Shown in pieces: positions 9,426-18,739 of a stretch of DNA of 64,000 nucleotides; within the stretch, counting starts at the first letter, position 1, and every line of letters starts with the position of its first letter. The position numbers and the translations under genes were made by a program. The notes under the pieces were generated by a model that was not told where the DNA came from, did no database searches, and saw nothing but the letters and a program-made list of their open reading frames with translations. The DNA is from Plantibacter flavus (GTDB lineage Bacteria > Actinomycetota > Actinomycetes > Actinomycetales > Microbacteriaceae), in assembly GCF_900177615.1 (NCBI RefSeq), contig NZ_FXAP01000002.1, positions 372,001 to 436,000 on the forward strand. Direction: 5' to 3'.

Positions 9426-10316
9426 GTGCTGGACGTCCGACGGCTCCGCCTGCTTCGCGAACTCAAGATCCGCGGGACGATCGCCGAAGTCGCCGCCGCC
9501 CTCAACTTCAGCCCCTCCTCCGTGTCGCAGCAGCTCTCCGTCCTCGAGCAGGAGACCGGTGTCGAGCTCCTGCGGAAGGTCGGTCGACGGGTGCAGCTCA
9601 CCCCGCAGGCCGAGATCCTCGTGGGGCACACGGACGCACTCCTCGACACGCTCGAGCGCGCCGAGGCCGACCTCGGGGCGTCCCTCACGACCGTGTCGGG
9701 CACCATCCGCGTCGCGGTCTTCCAGTCGGCGGCGCTCGCACTCATGCCGGCGGCCCTCAGCGCCATGCGCCGCGACCACCCGGACGTCCGGGTCGAGATG
9801 GTGCAGCACGAACCGGAGACCGCCCTGGCCGAGACCTGGGCGCGCGACTTCGACGTCGTCGTCGCGGAGCAATATCCCGCCCACGCCGCCCCGCGGCACC
9901 CCGGACTCGACCGCCGTCAGCTCGCCACCGACCCGATCCGACTCGCATGCCCGCCGGTCGCGAACGAGATCCACCCGGTCCTGCGCATCGAGGATGCGGC
10001 CGATCTCCCCTGGGTGATGGAGCCGCATGGAGCGGCGTCGCGACATTTCGCCGAGCAGCTCTGCCGGCGTGCCGGGTTCGAGCCCGACGTCCGCTACCAG
10101 ACCGCCGACCTCCAGGCGCAGATCCGGTTGATCGAGTCCGGCAACGCGGTCGCCCTCATCCCCGACCTCCAGTGGGCGGGCGAACCGGCCAGCTGCCGCC
10201 TCGTCGACCTGCCCGACCTCCCGCGACGCACCATCTTCACCTCCGCGCGCGAGTCCGGCGTCACCCGCCCGGCGATCGTCGCCTTCCGCGCCGCCCTCGA
10301 GGCCGCGGCGGCCTGA
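9426..10316 (+). CDS. LysR-family transcriptional regulator, probable putA regulator
   Basis: 296 residues from GTG 9426, which has GGAGGG seven bases upstream; an ATG at 9408 is in frame but sits inside the palindrome and lacks a binding site. An N-terminal winged helix-turn-helix (RLRLLRELKIRGTIAEVAAAL, then SPSSVSQQLSVLEQETGVELL) is followed by a periplasmic-binding-like effector domain (residues about 85-296, starting GTIRVAVFQSAALALMPAAL). Divergent from putA across 89 bases, an arrangement typical of a LysR regulator and its target. Probable ligand is proline or a product, by context only. Confidence 0.88.
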   Translation: MLDVRRLRLLRELKIRGTIAEVAAALNFSPSSVSQQLSVLEQETGVELLRKVGRRVQLTPQAEILVGHTDALLDTLERAEADLGASLTTVSGTIRVAVFQSAALALMPAALSAMRRDHPDVRVEMVQHEPETALAETWARDFDVVVAEQYPAHAAPRHPGLDRRQLATDPIRLACPPVANEIHPVLRIEDAADLPWVMEPHGAASRHFAEQLCRRAGFEPDVRYQTADLQAQIRLIESGNAVALIPDLQWAGEPASCRLVDLPDLPRRTIFTSARESGVTRPAIVAFRAALEAAAA

Positions 10317-10340
10317 CGGCCACCGGGCAACGACCATCCG

Positions 10341-10409
10341 CTCCCTGAACTTGTCGAAGGGCGCCCTTCGACAAGCTCAGGAACCACCCTTCGACAGGCT
10401 CAGGAACCG
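10341..10409. repeat. Intergenic palindromic repeat (CTTCGACA-R-GCTCAG family)
   Basis: Three copies of the core: CTGAACTTGTCGAAGGG and its complement CCCTTCGACAAGCTCAG head to head, then a third CCCTTCGACAGGCTCAGG. The first two can fold into one long hairpin that may terminate the LysR transcript. Confidence 0.85.
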
Positions 10410-10483
10410 AATGCAAGGGGGGTGCACCTCCCAGCAGCCGGTGCTTGGCTAGAACTCCCGCATTCCTCCGAAGGAGAACCCGC

Positions 10484-11353
10484 ATGACCGACACCACCAC
10501 CCGTCCCGCAACCGCCGCCGGCACCTTCTCGCTCGGCGGCGACCTCACCGTCAACCGACTCGGCTACGGCACGATGCAGCTCACCGGTGAGGGCGTCTGG
10601 GGCGAGCCCGACGACCGCGACGGCGCCATCCGCCTCATCAAACGCGCCGCCGAGCTCGGCGTGAACTTCTTCGACAGCGCCGACGCCTACGGCCCCGATG
10701 TCACCGACACCCTCCTCCGCGAGGCACTGCACCCCTACGACGACATCGTGATCGCGACGAAGGTCGGACAGACGCGACAGGGTCCCGGCGAGTGGACGCC
10801 CACGGGCGTGCCCGCCTACCTCCGCCAGCAGGTCGAGCTCGGCCTCCGCCGTCTCGCCGTCGACCGCATCGACCTGCTGCAGTTGCACCGGATCGACCCG
10901 ACCGTGCCGTTCGAGGACCAGATCGGCGAGCTGCGCAAGCTGCAGGACGAGGGCAAGATCCGGCACATCGGCCTCAGCCAGGTCAGCGTCGCCGAGGTCG
11001 AAGCGGCCCAGCAGATCGCTCCGATCGCGTCGGTGCAGAACCTTTACAACCTCACCGACCGCTCCTCGGAGGACCTCCTGGACTGGTCGACCGAGCACGG
11101 CGTCGCCTTCATCCCGTGGTTCCCGCTGGCGACCGGCGCCCTCAGCAAGGAGGACGGCCCGCTCACGCAGCTCGCCGAGCGACACGACGCGACCCCGTCG
11201 CAGCTCGCGCTGGCCTGGCTGCTCAAGCGCTCGCCCGTCATGCTCCCGATCCCGGGGACGTCGAGCATCGAGCACCTCGAGGACAACCTGCAGGGCGCGA
11301 CGATCGAGCTCACCGACGACGAGTTCGAGGAGCTGTCCGCCGTCTCGGAGTAG
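10484..11353 (+). CDS. Aldo/keto reductase
   Basis: 289 residues, ATG 10484 preceded by AAGGAGAA. NADPH-dependent aldo/keto reductase barrel: RLGYGTMQLTGEGVWGEP at the start, catalytic Asp/Tyr in FFDSADAYGP, Lys in IATKVG, His in LLQLHRIDP, and the C-terminal coenzyme loop PIPGTSSIEHLEDNL. This YdbC/PdxI-like group reduces a variety of aldehydes; a pyridoxal reductase role is possible but not shown. Single gene between repeat-rich spacers. Confidence 0.88.
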   Translation: MTDTTTRPATAAGTFSLGGDLTVNRLGYGTMQLTGEGVWGEPDDRDGAIRLIKRAAELGVNFFDSADAYGPDVTDTLLREALHPYDDIVIATKVGQTRQGPGEWTPTGVPAYLRQQVELGLRRLAVDRIDLLQLHRIDPTVPFEDQIGELRKLQDEGKIRHIGLSQVSVAEVEAAQQIAPIASVQNLYNLTDRSSEDLLDWSTEHGVAFIPWFPLATGALSKEDGPLTQLAERHDATPSQLALAWLLKRSPVMLPIPGTSSIEHLEDNLQGATIELTDDEFEELSAVSE

Positions 11354-11360
11354 CGCTTCC

Positions 11361-11436
11361 ACCGCCCTTTGACAGGCTCAGGGACCGGACCGCTGATCAC
11401 TGAGCGGCCACCCGGTCACTGAGCTTGTCGAAGTGC
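11361..11436. repeat. Intergenic palindromic repeat copies
   Basis: CCCTTTGACAGGCTCAGGGACC at 11365-11386 is written here only by its core TTTGACAGGCTCAG; an opposite-facing copy GGTCACTGAGCTTGTCGAAG lies at 11414-11433. They separate two convergent genes and can pair with each other. Confidence 0.8.
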
Positions 11437-11444
11437 CGCGCAGC

Positions 11445-12155
11445 TCAGGACCTGGTCGCCGGGTCGGCCGACGAGGCCGAGAGCGACGGGGCTCCATCGC
11501 GTTCTGCAGACAGGCCGAGGTCGAAGACCCGGTCGCATCGGTCGGCGACCCGCCGATCGTGAGTGACCACCAGCAGTGTCTTGCCGTAGTCCTGCTGTAG
11601 CGAGAGCATTTCAGCGACTGCGACATCCGCCAGGGCGTCATCGAGGGCTCCCGTCGGTTCGTCCGCGAGGATGAGCTCTCCCGGCTTCACGAGGCAACGA
11701 GCGAGCGCGACGCGCTGACGCTCTCCCCCGGACAGCGTCATGACCCGGTCGTGCGCGACCTGCCGGAGACCGAGCCGGCTGAGTATCTCCATAATCTGCT
11801 GCTCCTTCGCTCGTCGGCCGAGTCTCACAGCATGAAGACCGATCAGGACGTTCTCGAAAGCCGTCGAAGCACCGATCAGCGCGAACGACTGGAAGAGGTA
11901 GTTGATGTGGTCGCGGCGCAGATGCGACGCCGCCCGGCTGTTGATCTGTGGAAGCGGTGCGCCGCGGAACCGCACTTCGCCGCCGCTGCACTCGTCGAGG
12001 AGCCCAGCGATGTTCAACAACGTCGACTTGCCGGAACCTGACGGCCCCACGATGGCGACCGATTCGCCACGGTGGACCTCGAAGTCCACACGGTCGAGGA
12101 CGCGGCGTGAACCGTACTGCTTGGTCAGCTGGTCGATCATGAGCAGTGGTGTCAC
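11445..12155 (-). CDS. ABC transporter ATPase of lactococcin-972-type bacteriocin locus 1
   Basis: 236 residues. MacB/LolD-type ATP-binding protein: Walker A GPSGSGKST, Q-loop LFQSFALIG, signature LSGGERQRVALAR, Walker B LILADEPTGALD, and the H-loop in VVTHDRR. It should power the membrane protein encoded upstream; in lactococcin 972 and relatives this pair is thought to confer immunity and/or export. Starts with GTG 12155, 12 bases after the stop of the membrane-protein gene; an in-frame ATG at 12140 is the alternative. Last gene of the three-gene unit. Confidence 0.9.
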   Translation of the reverse strand: MTPLLMIDQLTKQYGSRRVLDRVDFEVHRGESVAIVGPSGSGKSTLLNIAGLLDECSGGEVRFRGAPLPQINSRAASHLRRDHINYLFQSFALIGASTAFENVLIGLHAVRLGRRAKEQQIMEILSRLGLRQVAHDRVMTLSGGERQRVALARCLVKPGELILADEPTGALDDALADVAVAEMLSLQQDYGKTLLVVTHDRRVADRCDRVFDLGLSAERDGAPSLSASSADPATRS

Positions 12156-12167
12156 TGTGGGTCCGTC

Positions 12168-14357
12168 CTAGTCCTTGAGCATGATGGTCAGTTGCAGCCG
12201 CGAGAGGGTTCGCGCAAGGAACACGAACAGGATGAGTTGTGCCGCGGACATGGCGGCGATCCCCAGGATCGCGCTATGCGAAGAGGACAGCGCCGCGGCT
12301 GTCGCTGCCGAGGCACAGACCACGCCGACGAGGACGAAGGCGGGCGCGAAGATGCTGCTGGATGAATACCCGAGCATCCTCTTTACGGCCATCGATTCCC
12401 GATACGTGGTCGAATACAGCCTCATCAGCGCAGTGAGCAGCAACAAACAGAACAGACCAAGGAAGAGAATCACCACGCCGAAGAGTTGCAGCACCGACTG
12501 GATGGACTTCGTGAGGCCCGCGACGAATTCACCGACTGGGAGGAATTCGACCCCATTGTCGTCCAGGTCAAATCTCGAGAGGTATGACTGATTCGCATAG
12601 CTCTTCGATGCGCCCCGGCTGAGCTTGACGTAACTGTTGTCCAACCCGACCGCGGCGAGGCTTTCGCTTTCGAACGGGATCATGTTCTCCGGGGTCGTCA
12701 CGAGAATGACCGCGTCGGTGACCCCATTCCACCCAGCCGAGTTCGTGCTCCACGGGAACAGCGCTCCGGCGGGGTGGTAGTTCTGGAAGGTGACGATCCG
12801 ATCGTCGAAGAAGGCCGTGCGGATCGCCGGTTCGTAGGCGACGTCACTGTGCTCACCGAGCCACCCGCGGACTGCGGCTTGCGCCGATCCCGTCAAGGAA
12901 TCCGGAATCAGGAAGACACGTTCGCCGGCCTCGGCACGCTCGACGAGGCTGGCGTCCACCTCGAAACCCTGTGACGCGAGGGCGTTCGGCGAGGCCACCA
13001 CATACCAGAACGGCCGCTCCGGAACGGATTCGTACACTCCCGACCACACGTCCAGCACACTCTGGTCGACATACTGGCTGTTGACGAGGTCGACGCCGCG
13101 CGCGTCGGCGATCGAGGTGTACCAGTCGTAGAAATCGCGCTGATACTGGCCTGACTGGCCGGTGAAACTCGCCTCATCCTCACCCGCCTTCGTCTGGTAC
13201 AAGATCTCCTGATCGGCCACCGCCGCCCATGATTCGCTGACCCCTGCGAGCGTTCCAGCTTCCTTCATCGGACCGTCGAGAAAGATGAACGTCGTGGTGA
13301 ATCCGGCCATCGCCATCGCGTGAATACCGGCGAGCACGCCGAGCAGAATTCGCCGCGAGAAGCGTCCGGCGATCGCGTCGACCGGTTTGACCGCGACGAG
13401 CGCGAGGGCCGCGATCGCCACACACCCGACTGGTAGGAGCATTCCGGCCACTGCGGCACTCCATGCAGCGGCGAGCATCGTCGGGTTCACGCTGTATCCC
13501 GGCGCCATCAGCGGTACGGCGATCATCGACAGCGCAATGGTCGCAACGATCGCGACGACGACGGGTCTCAACAGCACGACGGCGAAACCCAAGCGCGACC
13601 TTCCCAGGAGGAGATGCACGCCGAGCACGCGGAAAGCACGCACTGCCTCGAAGAGGAGAACGAGCAACAGCAGGAGAGCCGTGGCTATCACGAATCCTTG
13701 AAGCAGGCGGGCGCTCATCCCGCTGTCCGTCACATGACCGCGGAGCGGTGCGAGCATCCGGTCCGACGAGAGCCCCGTCGCCGATTCGAGCGATCTGAGC
13801 AACTCCGTCAACTGCTCCTCGTCGGCTCCCGAAACCCGGTAAGCACCGTTGACCGTACCCGACGTTTCCACGAGCCGCGCGAGTTGCACCACGGAGAACC
13901 GCGGCGCGAACAACAACTCCGGAACAGGGTGGATGACATCTGCCGCGTTGGCGTCGAGGCCGATCGATGCAGCGGGATCGGCCCTGGCGAGATCGGCGAT
14001 CTGATCGATGTCGACCAGCGTCGTGCCGAGGAAAGCTAACGTGAGCGGTGCCGGAGCATTGTCTCCGGTCATGACCCCGACGCGCATCCCGGTCAATGAG
14101 CCGTCAGCATCGGACAACTCTTGATCCACTCTCACGATGGCTGCCTCGTCGGCGGTAGCGAACTCACCGAGAATGTCCAGTACGCGAGTCGTTTGCGCCT
14201 CGGAAACGTCATAGAGGGAGATCTCTGTGGAACCGCGAGGATACTCATCGATCTCTCGACGAAGCAGGCTCCCTTGACCGATCACGTAGAGCACACTCAT
14301 CATTGCTCCGATGACGAGCACGAGCACGACGCTCGTCACTTTCGACCAGAGGGCCAT
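12168..14357 (-). CDS. Bacteriocin-associated integral membrane protein of locus 1
   Basis: 729 residues, start ATG 14357 with AGAGAGAC upstream. Topology by eye: TM1 (VTSVVLVLVIGAMMSVLYVIG), an extracellular domain of about 200 residues, a cluster of TM segments (residues about 235-400), a second extracellular domain (about 405-615), and a final TM cluster (VVILFLGLFCLLLLTALMRL onward). This FtsX/MacB-like plan with two outer domains matches the membrane proteins encoded beside lactococcin-972 family genes. Expected to pair with the ATPase downstream. No gene-specific motif proves export versus immunity. Confidence 0.88.
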   Translation of the reverse strand: MALWSKVTSVVLVLVIGAMMSVLYVIGQGSLLRREIDEYPRGSTEISLYDVSEAQTTRVLDILGEFATADEAAIVRVDQELSDADGSLTGMRVGVMTGDNAPAPLTLAFLGTTLVDIDQIADLARADPAASIGLDANAADVIHPVPELLFAPRFSVVQLARLVETSGTVNGAYRVSGADEEQLTELLRSLESATGLSSDRMLAPLRGHVTDSGMSARLLQGFVIATALLLLLVLLFEAVRAFRVLGVHLLLGRSRLGFAVVLLRPVVVAIVATIALSMIAVPLMAPGYSVNPTMLAAAWSAAVAGMLLPVGCVAIAALALVAVKPVDAIAGRFSRRILLGVLAGIHAMAMAGFTTTFIFLDGPMKEAGTLAGVSESWAAVADQEILYQTKAGEDEASFTGQSGQYQRDFYDWYTSIADARGVDLVNSQYVDQSVLDVWSGVYESVPERPFWYVVASPNALASQGFEVDASLVERAEAGERVFLIPDSLTGSAQAAVRGWLGEHSDVAYEPAIRTAFFDDRIVTFQNYHPAGALFPWSTNSAGWNGVTDAVILVTTPENMIPFESESLAAVGLDNSYVKLSRGASKSYANQSYLSRFDLDDNGVEFLPVGEFVAGLTKSIQSVLQLFGVVILFLGLFCLLLLTALMRLYSTTYRESMAVKRMLGYSSSSIFAPAFVLVGVVCASAATAAALSSSHSAILGIAAMSAAQLILFVFLARTLSRLQLTIMLKD

Positions 14358-14404
14358 GTGTGTTGCCGTCTCTCTTTCGCCGACCGCCGGTTCTCCGGAC
14401 ACTC

Positions 14405-14439
14405 TCGTGAGGTCGCCCCAGACGACGGAGACCTCACGA
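14405..14439 (-). promoter_or_regulatory. Intergenic hairpin between bacteriocin 1 and its membrane-protein gene
   Basis: TCGTGAGGTC (14405-14414) and GACCTCACGA (14430-14439), a perfect 10-bp stem with a 15-base loop, in the 107-base spacer. No U-run follows on the minus strand, so a partial terminator or an mRNA-stabilising end is more likely than a full stop. The second bacteriocin locus has a hairpin at the same place. Confidence 0.65.
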
Positions 14440-14464
14440 AAGCCCGAATATGTGAACGAAGAAC

Positions 14465-14755
14465 CTATCCTCGGGCGTTCCAGTAGGCCGTCGCCGAGCC
14501 CGTCCCGACCCACTGTTCAGCGCTCGCAAGCACTCCCGGGGCTTTCCAACCTGAGAAGGTCGTATTCGCCGTGGCGCTATGCTCGTAGGCGCCCGACTGC
14601 ACACTCGAGTAACTCGTCACCCCCCAAGAGCGACCGTGATCCCAGCTGATCGCAGACCCTTTGTAATACACGGTTTCCGCGTGCGCGATACCTGCTCCTC
14701 CAGCCAACAGTGCCGCAGACAGTAGCGTGACCGTGAGTGCCTTCTTGATCCTCAT
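14465..14755 (-). CDS. Lactococcin-972-family bacteriocin 1
   Basis: 96-residue precursor. ATG 14755 follows AGAGGGGA. Residues 1-26 form a Sec signal peptide ending AHA, leaving a mature peptide of about 70 residues. The mature part carries the family pattern: W-x-H-G (ISWDHGRSWG), a Tyr/Ser-rich block ending Y-E-H-S-A-T (SGAYEHSATANT), a central Gly-Trp, and an aromatic C-terminus ATAYWNARG. Lactococcin 972 is a non-pediocin bacteriocin that binds lipid II and blocks septum formation; the same target is likely but unproven here. The two genes downstream encode the associated transporter. Confidence 0.88.
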   Translation of the reverse strand: MRIKKALTVTLLSAALLAGGAGIAHAETVYYKGSAISWDHGRSWGVTSYSSVQSGAYEHSATANTTFSGWKAPGVLASAEQWVGTGSATAYWNARG

Positions 14756-14892
14756 TTTGCGTTTCCCCTCTAACCCTTTGAGTCGAGCGCCACCGACGGT
14801 AACGCCCCGCGATCTTGTCCGCAGCCGATCCGACTGTCGACACCTGAATGGCTTCCACTGGTCGATTCGCTTGAGGAGTTGAGCGTAGGTCG

Positions 14893-14922
14893 ACCCTAGC
14901 GAACAGATATTTCGCATGTCCA
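14893..14922 (-). promoter_or_regulatory. Candidate promoter of bacteriocin locus 1
   Basis: On the minus strand, TGGACA (14922-14917), 18 bases, TAGGGT (14898-14893), in an AT-rich patch. It would give a leader of about 130 bases before the bacteriocin start. Match to consensus is only fair. Confidence 0.3.
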
Positions 14923-15107
14923 GTTAATATTCCAGGCTATCCTGGTTCGCTGATATGACTGACTCACCGCCATAGCGCGAGACCCAGCGCGTGGGTCGAA
15001 CGAGGTTCGAGAGTCCCTCCACGCCTCATCGCGCCACCTTGGGAGGTCAGCGATACCGCTGGAGCAGCGTCGGGTTACGGTTCGAACATGGCCGGCGTCG
15101 TACCGCC

Positions 15108-15130
15108 GCCCTTCGACAGGCTCAGGGACC
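15108..15130. repeat. Intergenic palindromic repeat, single half
   Basis: One copy of the CCCTTCGACAGGCTCAGG family immediately after the IclR gene, with no facing partner. Confidence 0.75.
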
Positions 15131-15141
15131 GACGACCCGGC

Positions 15142-15903
15142 TCAGCGGAGCCGCTTCGACAGCTCATGTGCCTGCTCCAGGAGCAGGCCGCCGAGGAACG
15201 CCTGGCGCTCAGGCCGGAATCGGGATTCGATCCCGGTGAGACTGAGCGCCCAGGCGGGCTTCCCCGCCGCATCGAAGACCGCTGCACCCATCCCCCAACT
15301 GCCCTCGAGGATGAGCGCCGGGTTCACCGCGTACCCGCGCTCACGTGTCTCGCGGATCCGCTCGCGCACGCAGTCGGCGGCGTGGGCCTCGCCCCACCGC
15401 TCGGTGAGGTCGGCGCGACCCAGGTAGTCGTCGACCTCCTCATCGCTCGAGAACGCGAGGATCGCCAGCCCCGCCGACGCGACCCCCAGCGGGAAGCGGA
15501 CACCCTCCGTCAGCACGAACGACCGCACCGGGAAACTCCCCTCCTCGCGCAATAGACACACGGTCTCGAACCCGCGACGCACCGAGAGGAAGGCGCTCTC
15601 GCCGCTCTCGTGCGCGAGGATCCGCACGCTCTCCCGTGCGAGCTCGGCGACGTCGTACCGCTCCGCCGCGAGGGATCCGAGGAGGAACAGCTCGGGACCG
15701 AGGTGCCACCGGGCGGCGCGCACGTCGTGGTCGAGGAAGCCTTCGGCAGCGAGCGAGGCGAGCAGGCGGTGCGCCGTCGGCCTCGTGAGCCCGGCGGCCG
15801 CGGCCACCGCCGAAGACGACGCACCACCGGGGTGCTCCGACACGATCTTGAGGATCCGGCTCACGCGCGAGACGACCTGGGCGCCACGCATCCCCTCAGC
15901 CAC
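15142..15903 (-). CDS. IclR-family transcriptional regulator
   Basis: 253 residues: N-terminal winged helix (VSRILKIVSEHPGGASSSAVAAAAGLT, recognition region RPTAHRLLASLAAEGFL) and a C-terminal GAF-like effector domain with the family segments LRILAHESGESAF-like, SAGLAILAF and GVAVFDAAGKPAWALSLTG-like. Divergent from the CoA-transferase/thiolase genes across 184 bases, as PcaR/PcaU-type regulators often are, so it probably controls them in response to a pathway intermediate. GTG 15903 is annotated; ATG 15891 (preceded by GAGGGG) is an equally reasonable start. Confidence 0.87.
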   Translation of the reverse strand: MAEGMRGAQVVSRVSRILKIVSEHPGGASSSAVAAAAGLTRPTAHRLLASLAAEGFLDHDVRAARWHLGPELFLLGSLAAERYDVAELARESVRILAHESGESAFLSVRRGFETVCLLREEGSFPVRSFVLTEGVRFPLGVASAGLAILAFSSDEEVDDYLGRADLTERWGEAHAADCVRERIRETRERGYAVNPALILEGSWGMGAAVFDAAGKPAWALSLTGIESRFRPERQAFLGGLLLEQAHELSKRLR

Positions 15904-15921
15904 GTCGCACCATCAGCTTGT

Positions 15922-16055
15922 CCACATGGTGAGCCTACGCCGCAGCCGGGACCACGTCATGAGTAAATCCGGGATCGGGCTCCACACCACCTTTGACACC
16001 GCAGGACGGCTGTGACTGACTACTGGAGAGACGAACGGCCGGCGCCACCATGTGG
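15922..16055. promoter_or_regulatory. Divergent promoter region of iclR and the CoA-transferase operon
   Basis: CCACATGGTG at 15922-15931 and its exact complement CACCATGTGG at 16046-16055 form a widely spaced inverted pair, one near each start, and are candidate regulator sites. TTGACA at 15993-15998 is the best -35 box for the rightward operon; the -10 is not clear. Confidence 0.35.
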
Positions 16056-16087
16056 GCAGGCCGGTCCGCCATCCACAAGGGAGTGAC

Positions 16088-16813
16088 ATGACGAAACACT
16101 GGTCGAGCGCCGCCGAGGCGTTGCACGAGGTCGTCCGGGACGGAGCGACCATCGCGGTCGGCGGGTTCGGCCTGAGCGGCAACCCGACGGACCTCATCGA
16201 GGCCCTGCGGGACACGGGTGCCACCGACCTCACGATCGTCTCCAACAACATGGGCGTCGACGGCAAGGGCCTCGGCATCCTCCTCGAGAACCGTCAGGTG
16301 CGGAAGGTCGTCGCGTCGTACGTGGGCGAGAACAAACTCTTCGCCAAGCAGTTCCTCGACGGCGAGCTCGAGGTCGAGTTCACCCCGCAGGGCACGCTCG
16401 CCGAGCGGCTGCGCGCTGGCGGTGCCGGTATCGCCGGGTTCTACACGAAGACCGGCGTCGGCACGCCGGTCGCTGAAGGCAAGCCGACGGAGGTGTTCGA
16501 CGGGGAGACCTACGTCCTCGAGCGCGGCATCGTCGCAGATGTGGCCCTCGTGCACGCGTTCCGCGCCGACCGCGAGGGCAACCTCGTCTTCCGCCACACG
16601 GCACGGAACTTCAACCCGATCGTCGCGACCGCCGGCCGGCTGACGATCGCCGAGGCCGAGGAGGTCGTCGAGGACGGCTACCTCGATCCGAACACCGTCG
16701 TCACCCCCGGCATCTTCGTCCAGCGCCTCGTCACGGCGACGCCGCGGGTGAAGGACATCGAACAGCGCACCGTCCGTCCGGCGGCCGCCACCACGACACC
16801 GGCAGGAGCCTGA
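16088..16813 (+). CDS. pcaI: 3-oxoacid/3-oxoadipate CoA-transferase, subunit A
   Basis: 241 residues, ATG 16088 after GGGAG. Class I CoA-transferase alpha subunit: glycine-rich [15 protein letters not shown] near the start, [13 protein letters not shown], and [15 protein letters not shown]. With subunit B it moves CoA from succinyl-CoA to 3-oxoadipate or acetoacetate. Followed by subunit B after 5 bases. The pairing with an IclR regulator and a thiolase favours 3-oxoadipate (pcaIJ), but succinyl-CoA:acetoacetate transferase (scoAB) is not excluded by sequence alone. Confidence 0.85.
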   Translation: MTKHWSSAAEALHEVVRDGATIAVGGFGLSGNPTDLIEALRDTGATDLTIVSNNMGVDGKGLGILLENRQVRKVVASYVGENKLFAKQFLDGELEVEFTPQGTLAERLRAGGAGIAGFYTKTGVGTPVAEGKPTEVFDGETYVLERGIVADVALVHAFRADREGNLVFRHTARNFNPIVATAGRLTIAEAEEVVEDGYLDPNTVVTPGIFVQRLVTATPRVKDIEQRTVRPAAATTTPAGA

Positions 16814-16818
16814 TCATC

Positions 16819-17511
16819 ATGTGGACGAGAGACGACATGGCCGCGATCGCGGCGACAGAACTCCGCGACGGCGAGTACGTGAACCTCGGCATCGGCATCC
16901 CGACGCTCGTCGCGAACCACGTCCCGCCGGGGGTCCACGTCACGCTGCAGAGCGAGAACGGCCTGCTCGGCATGGGCCCCTTCCCCATCGAGGGCGAGGA
17001 GGACGCCGACCTCATCAACGCCGGAAAGCAGACGGTCACGCTCCTCGAAGGCGGGAGCTACTTCGACTCGGCGACCTCGTTCGGCATGATCCGCGGCGGC
17101 CACGTGCAGCTGGCCATCCTCGGCGCGCTGCAGGTGTCGGGTGCCGGCGACCTCGCGAACTGGACGATCCCGGGCAAGCTCGTCAAGGGCATGGGCGGAG
17201 CGATGGACCTCGTCGCCGGGACGCCGCGCGTGGTGGTCGTCACCGAACACGTCGCGAAGGACGGCAGCCCGAAGATCGTCGGGCGATGCGATCTCCCGCT
17301 CACCGGCGTCGGTGTCGTCGACCGGATCATCAGCGACCGCGCCGTCTTCGATATCGTCGAGGGGGCGCTCGTCCTACGGGCCGTCGCGCCCGACACGAGC
17401 ATCGCCGAGCTGCGCACCCTGACGGGCGCGGAGTTCTCCGTCGAACTCGACCCCACCACCACCGGTGAGGTGCCGACCGCACCCGCCACGCCTCAGGAGG
17501 CACACGCATGA
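16819..17511 (+). CDS. pcaJ: 3-oxoacid/3-oxoadipate CoA-transferase, subunit B
   Basis: 230 residues, class I CoA-transferase beta subunit. The catalytic glutamate, which forms the enzyme-CoA thioester, lies in [12 protein letters not shown] (about residue 46). Other family blocks: [56 protein letters not shown]. The gene overlaps the thiolase start by 4 bases (ATGA), so the three genes are one translationally linked unit. Confidence 0.9.
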   Translation: MWTRDDMAAIAATELRDGEYVNLGIGIPTLVANHVPPGVHVTLQSENGLLGMGPFPIEGEEDADLINAGKQTVTLLEGGSYFDSATSFGMIRGGHVQLAILGALQVSGAGDLANWTIPGKLVKGMGGAMDLVAGTPRVVVVTEHVAKDGSPKIVGRCDLPLTGVGVVDRIISDRAVFDIVEGALVLRAVAPDTSIAELRTLTGAEFSVELDPTTTGEVPTAPATPQEAHA

Positions 17512-18680
17512 GCACCGTCATCGTCGGGTACGCCCGCACCCCGTTCGTGAAGTTCAACGGGGCGTTCGCGTCCGTGCCGGCCACCGAGCTCGGCGCCCAC
17601 GCCATCCGCGCGGCCCTGTCCCGGGCGGGAGTCGACGCCGCCGACGTACAGCAGGTCATCGCCGGCCAGGTGCTGCAGGGCGCCGCCGGCCAGAACCCCG
17701 CCCGGCAGTCCGCCGTCGGGGCCGACATCCCCTTCACCGTCCCCGCCATCACCGTCAATGCCGTGTGCCTCTCCGGCATGGAGGCGATCGTCACCGGCAC
17801 GCGTCTCATCGACGCCGGCGAGGTCGACGTCGTCGTGGCGCTCGGCCAGGAGTCGATGAGCCTCGCCCCGCACGCCTGGTCGGGCTCGCGCGCCGGCAAG
17901 CGCTACGGCGCCATCGAGCTCGTCGACACCCTCGACCACGACGGCCTGACCGATGCGTTCGAGCACCGGTCGATGGGTTCGTCCACCGAGGAGCGCAACG
18001 GATCGCTCGGCATCGCACGCCCGGAACAGGACGCCTGGGCGGCCGGGTCGCACCAGCGGCTCGCAGCAGCGGCGGACATCCAAGCGGAGGAGATCGAACC
18101 CTTCTCCGTGCCGGGACGCAAGGGTCCGACCGTCGTGAGCGCCGACGACGGACTCCGCGCCGACACCACCGCCGAGTCGCTGGCCGGGCTGCGTCCCGCG
18201 TTCGGCGGCGAGGGCACGATCACCGCGGGCAACTCGTCCCAGATCACCGACGGGGCCGCCGCGGTCGTGCTCATGAGTGAGGAAGCCGCTGCGGCCCGGG
18301 GACTCACCCCGATCGCCCGTGTCGTCGCGCACGCTCTCGTCGCCGGACCCGACGTCAGCCTGCACGCCCAGCCGTCGAACGCGATCGTCGCCGCCCTCGC
18401 GAAGACCTCTCACACGACGGGCGACCTCGCAGCGGTCGAGATCAACGAGGCGTTCGCCGCCGTGTCGGTCCACTCGACCGACGAGCTCGGGGTGGATCCC
18501 GCGATCGTGAACGCGAACGGCGGCGCGATCGCCCTCGGTCACCCGATCGGCGCCTCCGGCACCCGGATCGTCGGGCACCTCGCCCGCCGTCTCGCCGCCG
18601 CCGGCTCGGGTTCGATCGGCGCAGCCGGCATCTGCGGTGGCGGCGGCCAGGGCTCCGCGATCATCCTCGAGGCCGTCTGA
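17508..18680 (+). CDS. Acetyl-CoA acyltransferase (thiolase), probable 3-oxoadipyl-CoA thiolase
   Basis: 390 residues, normal thiolase length. Nucleophilic Cys in [12 protein letters not shown] (about residue 88), His in [17 protein letters not shown] (about 348) and the second Cys in [12 protein letters not shown] (about 377). Cleaves a 3-oxoacyl-CoA into acetyl-CoA and a shortened acyl-CoA. Placed after the CoA-transferase genes it would complete the route 3-oxoadipate to succinyl-CoA plus acetyl-CoA (pcaF) or acetoacetate to acetyl-CoA. The ring-cleavage genes of a full protocatechuate or catechol pathway are not in the window. Confidence 0.88.
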   Translation: MSTVIVGYARTPFVKFNGAFASVPATELGAHAIRAALSRAGVDAADVQQVIAGQVLQGAAGQNPARQSAVGADIPFTVPAITVNAVCLSGMEAIVTGTRLIDAGEVDVVVALGQESMSLAPHAWSGSRAGKRYGAIELVDTLDHDGLTDAFEHRSMGSSTEERNGSLGIARPEQDAWAAGSHQRLAAAADIQAEEIEPFSVPGRKGPTVVSADDGLRADTTAESLAGLRPAFGGEGTITAGNSSQITDGAAAVVLMSEEAAAARGLTPIARVVAHALVAGPDVSLHAQPSNAIVAALAKTSHTTGDLAAVEINEAFAAVSVHSTDELGVDPAIVNANGGAIALGHPIGASGTRIVGHLARRLAAAGSGSIGAAGICGGGGQGSAIILEAV

Positions 18681-18690
18681 CGACGTGAAG

Positions 18691-18737
18691 TGAGGCATCT
18701 GGTCGCTCCCGGGGCATCCCCGCGACAGACTGCCTCA
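18691..18737. terminator. Bidirectional terminator between convergent genes
   Basis: TGAGGCA (18691-18697) pairs with TGCCTCA (18731-18737); inside, CTGGTCG/CGACAGAC and CGGGG/CCCCG extend the stem. It fills the 59-base gap between the thiolase and the dihydrofolate-reductase-like gene and can serve both. Confidence 0.7.
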
Positions 18738-18739
18738 CC

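Larger units (their letters stand above)
14756..15141. other. 386-base spacer upstream of bacteriocin 1
   Basis: No coding gene seen. It holds the ribosome binding site of bacteriocin 1, a candidate promoter at 14893-14922, a dyad CCAGG-ctat-CCTGG at 14932-14945, a GCGTGG/CCACGC stem near 14990-15025, and one intergenic repeat copy at 15108-15130. Confidence 0.6.

Noticed and set aside
11445-12155. Reading the ATPase and membrane protein at 11445-14357 as a generic lipoprotein-export (LolCDE/MacB) system
   Set aside because: Direct adjacency to a lactococcin-972-type gene, the single large membrane subunit with two outer domains, and the matching second locus make bacteriocin export/immunity the better call.
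14985-15030. tRNA-like 3' end (GGTTCGAGAGTCC inside a GCGTGG/CCACGC stem)
   Set aside because: The putative T-stem does not pair, there is no acceptor or anticodon arm upstream, and no CCA; taken as a chance stem.
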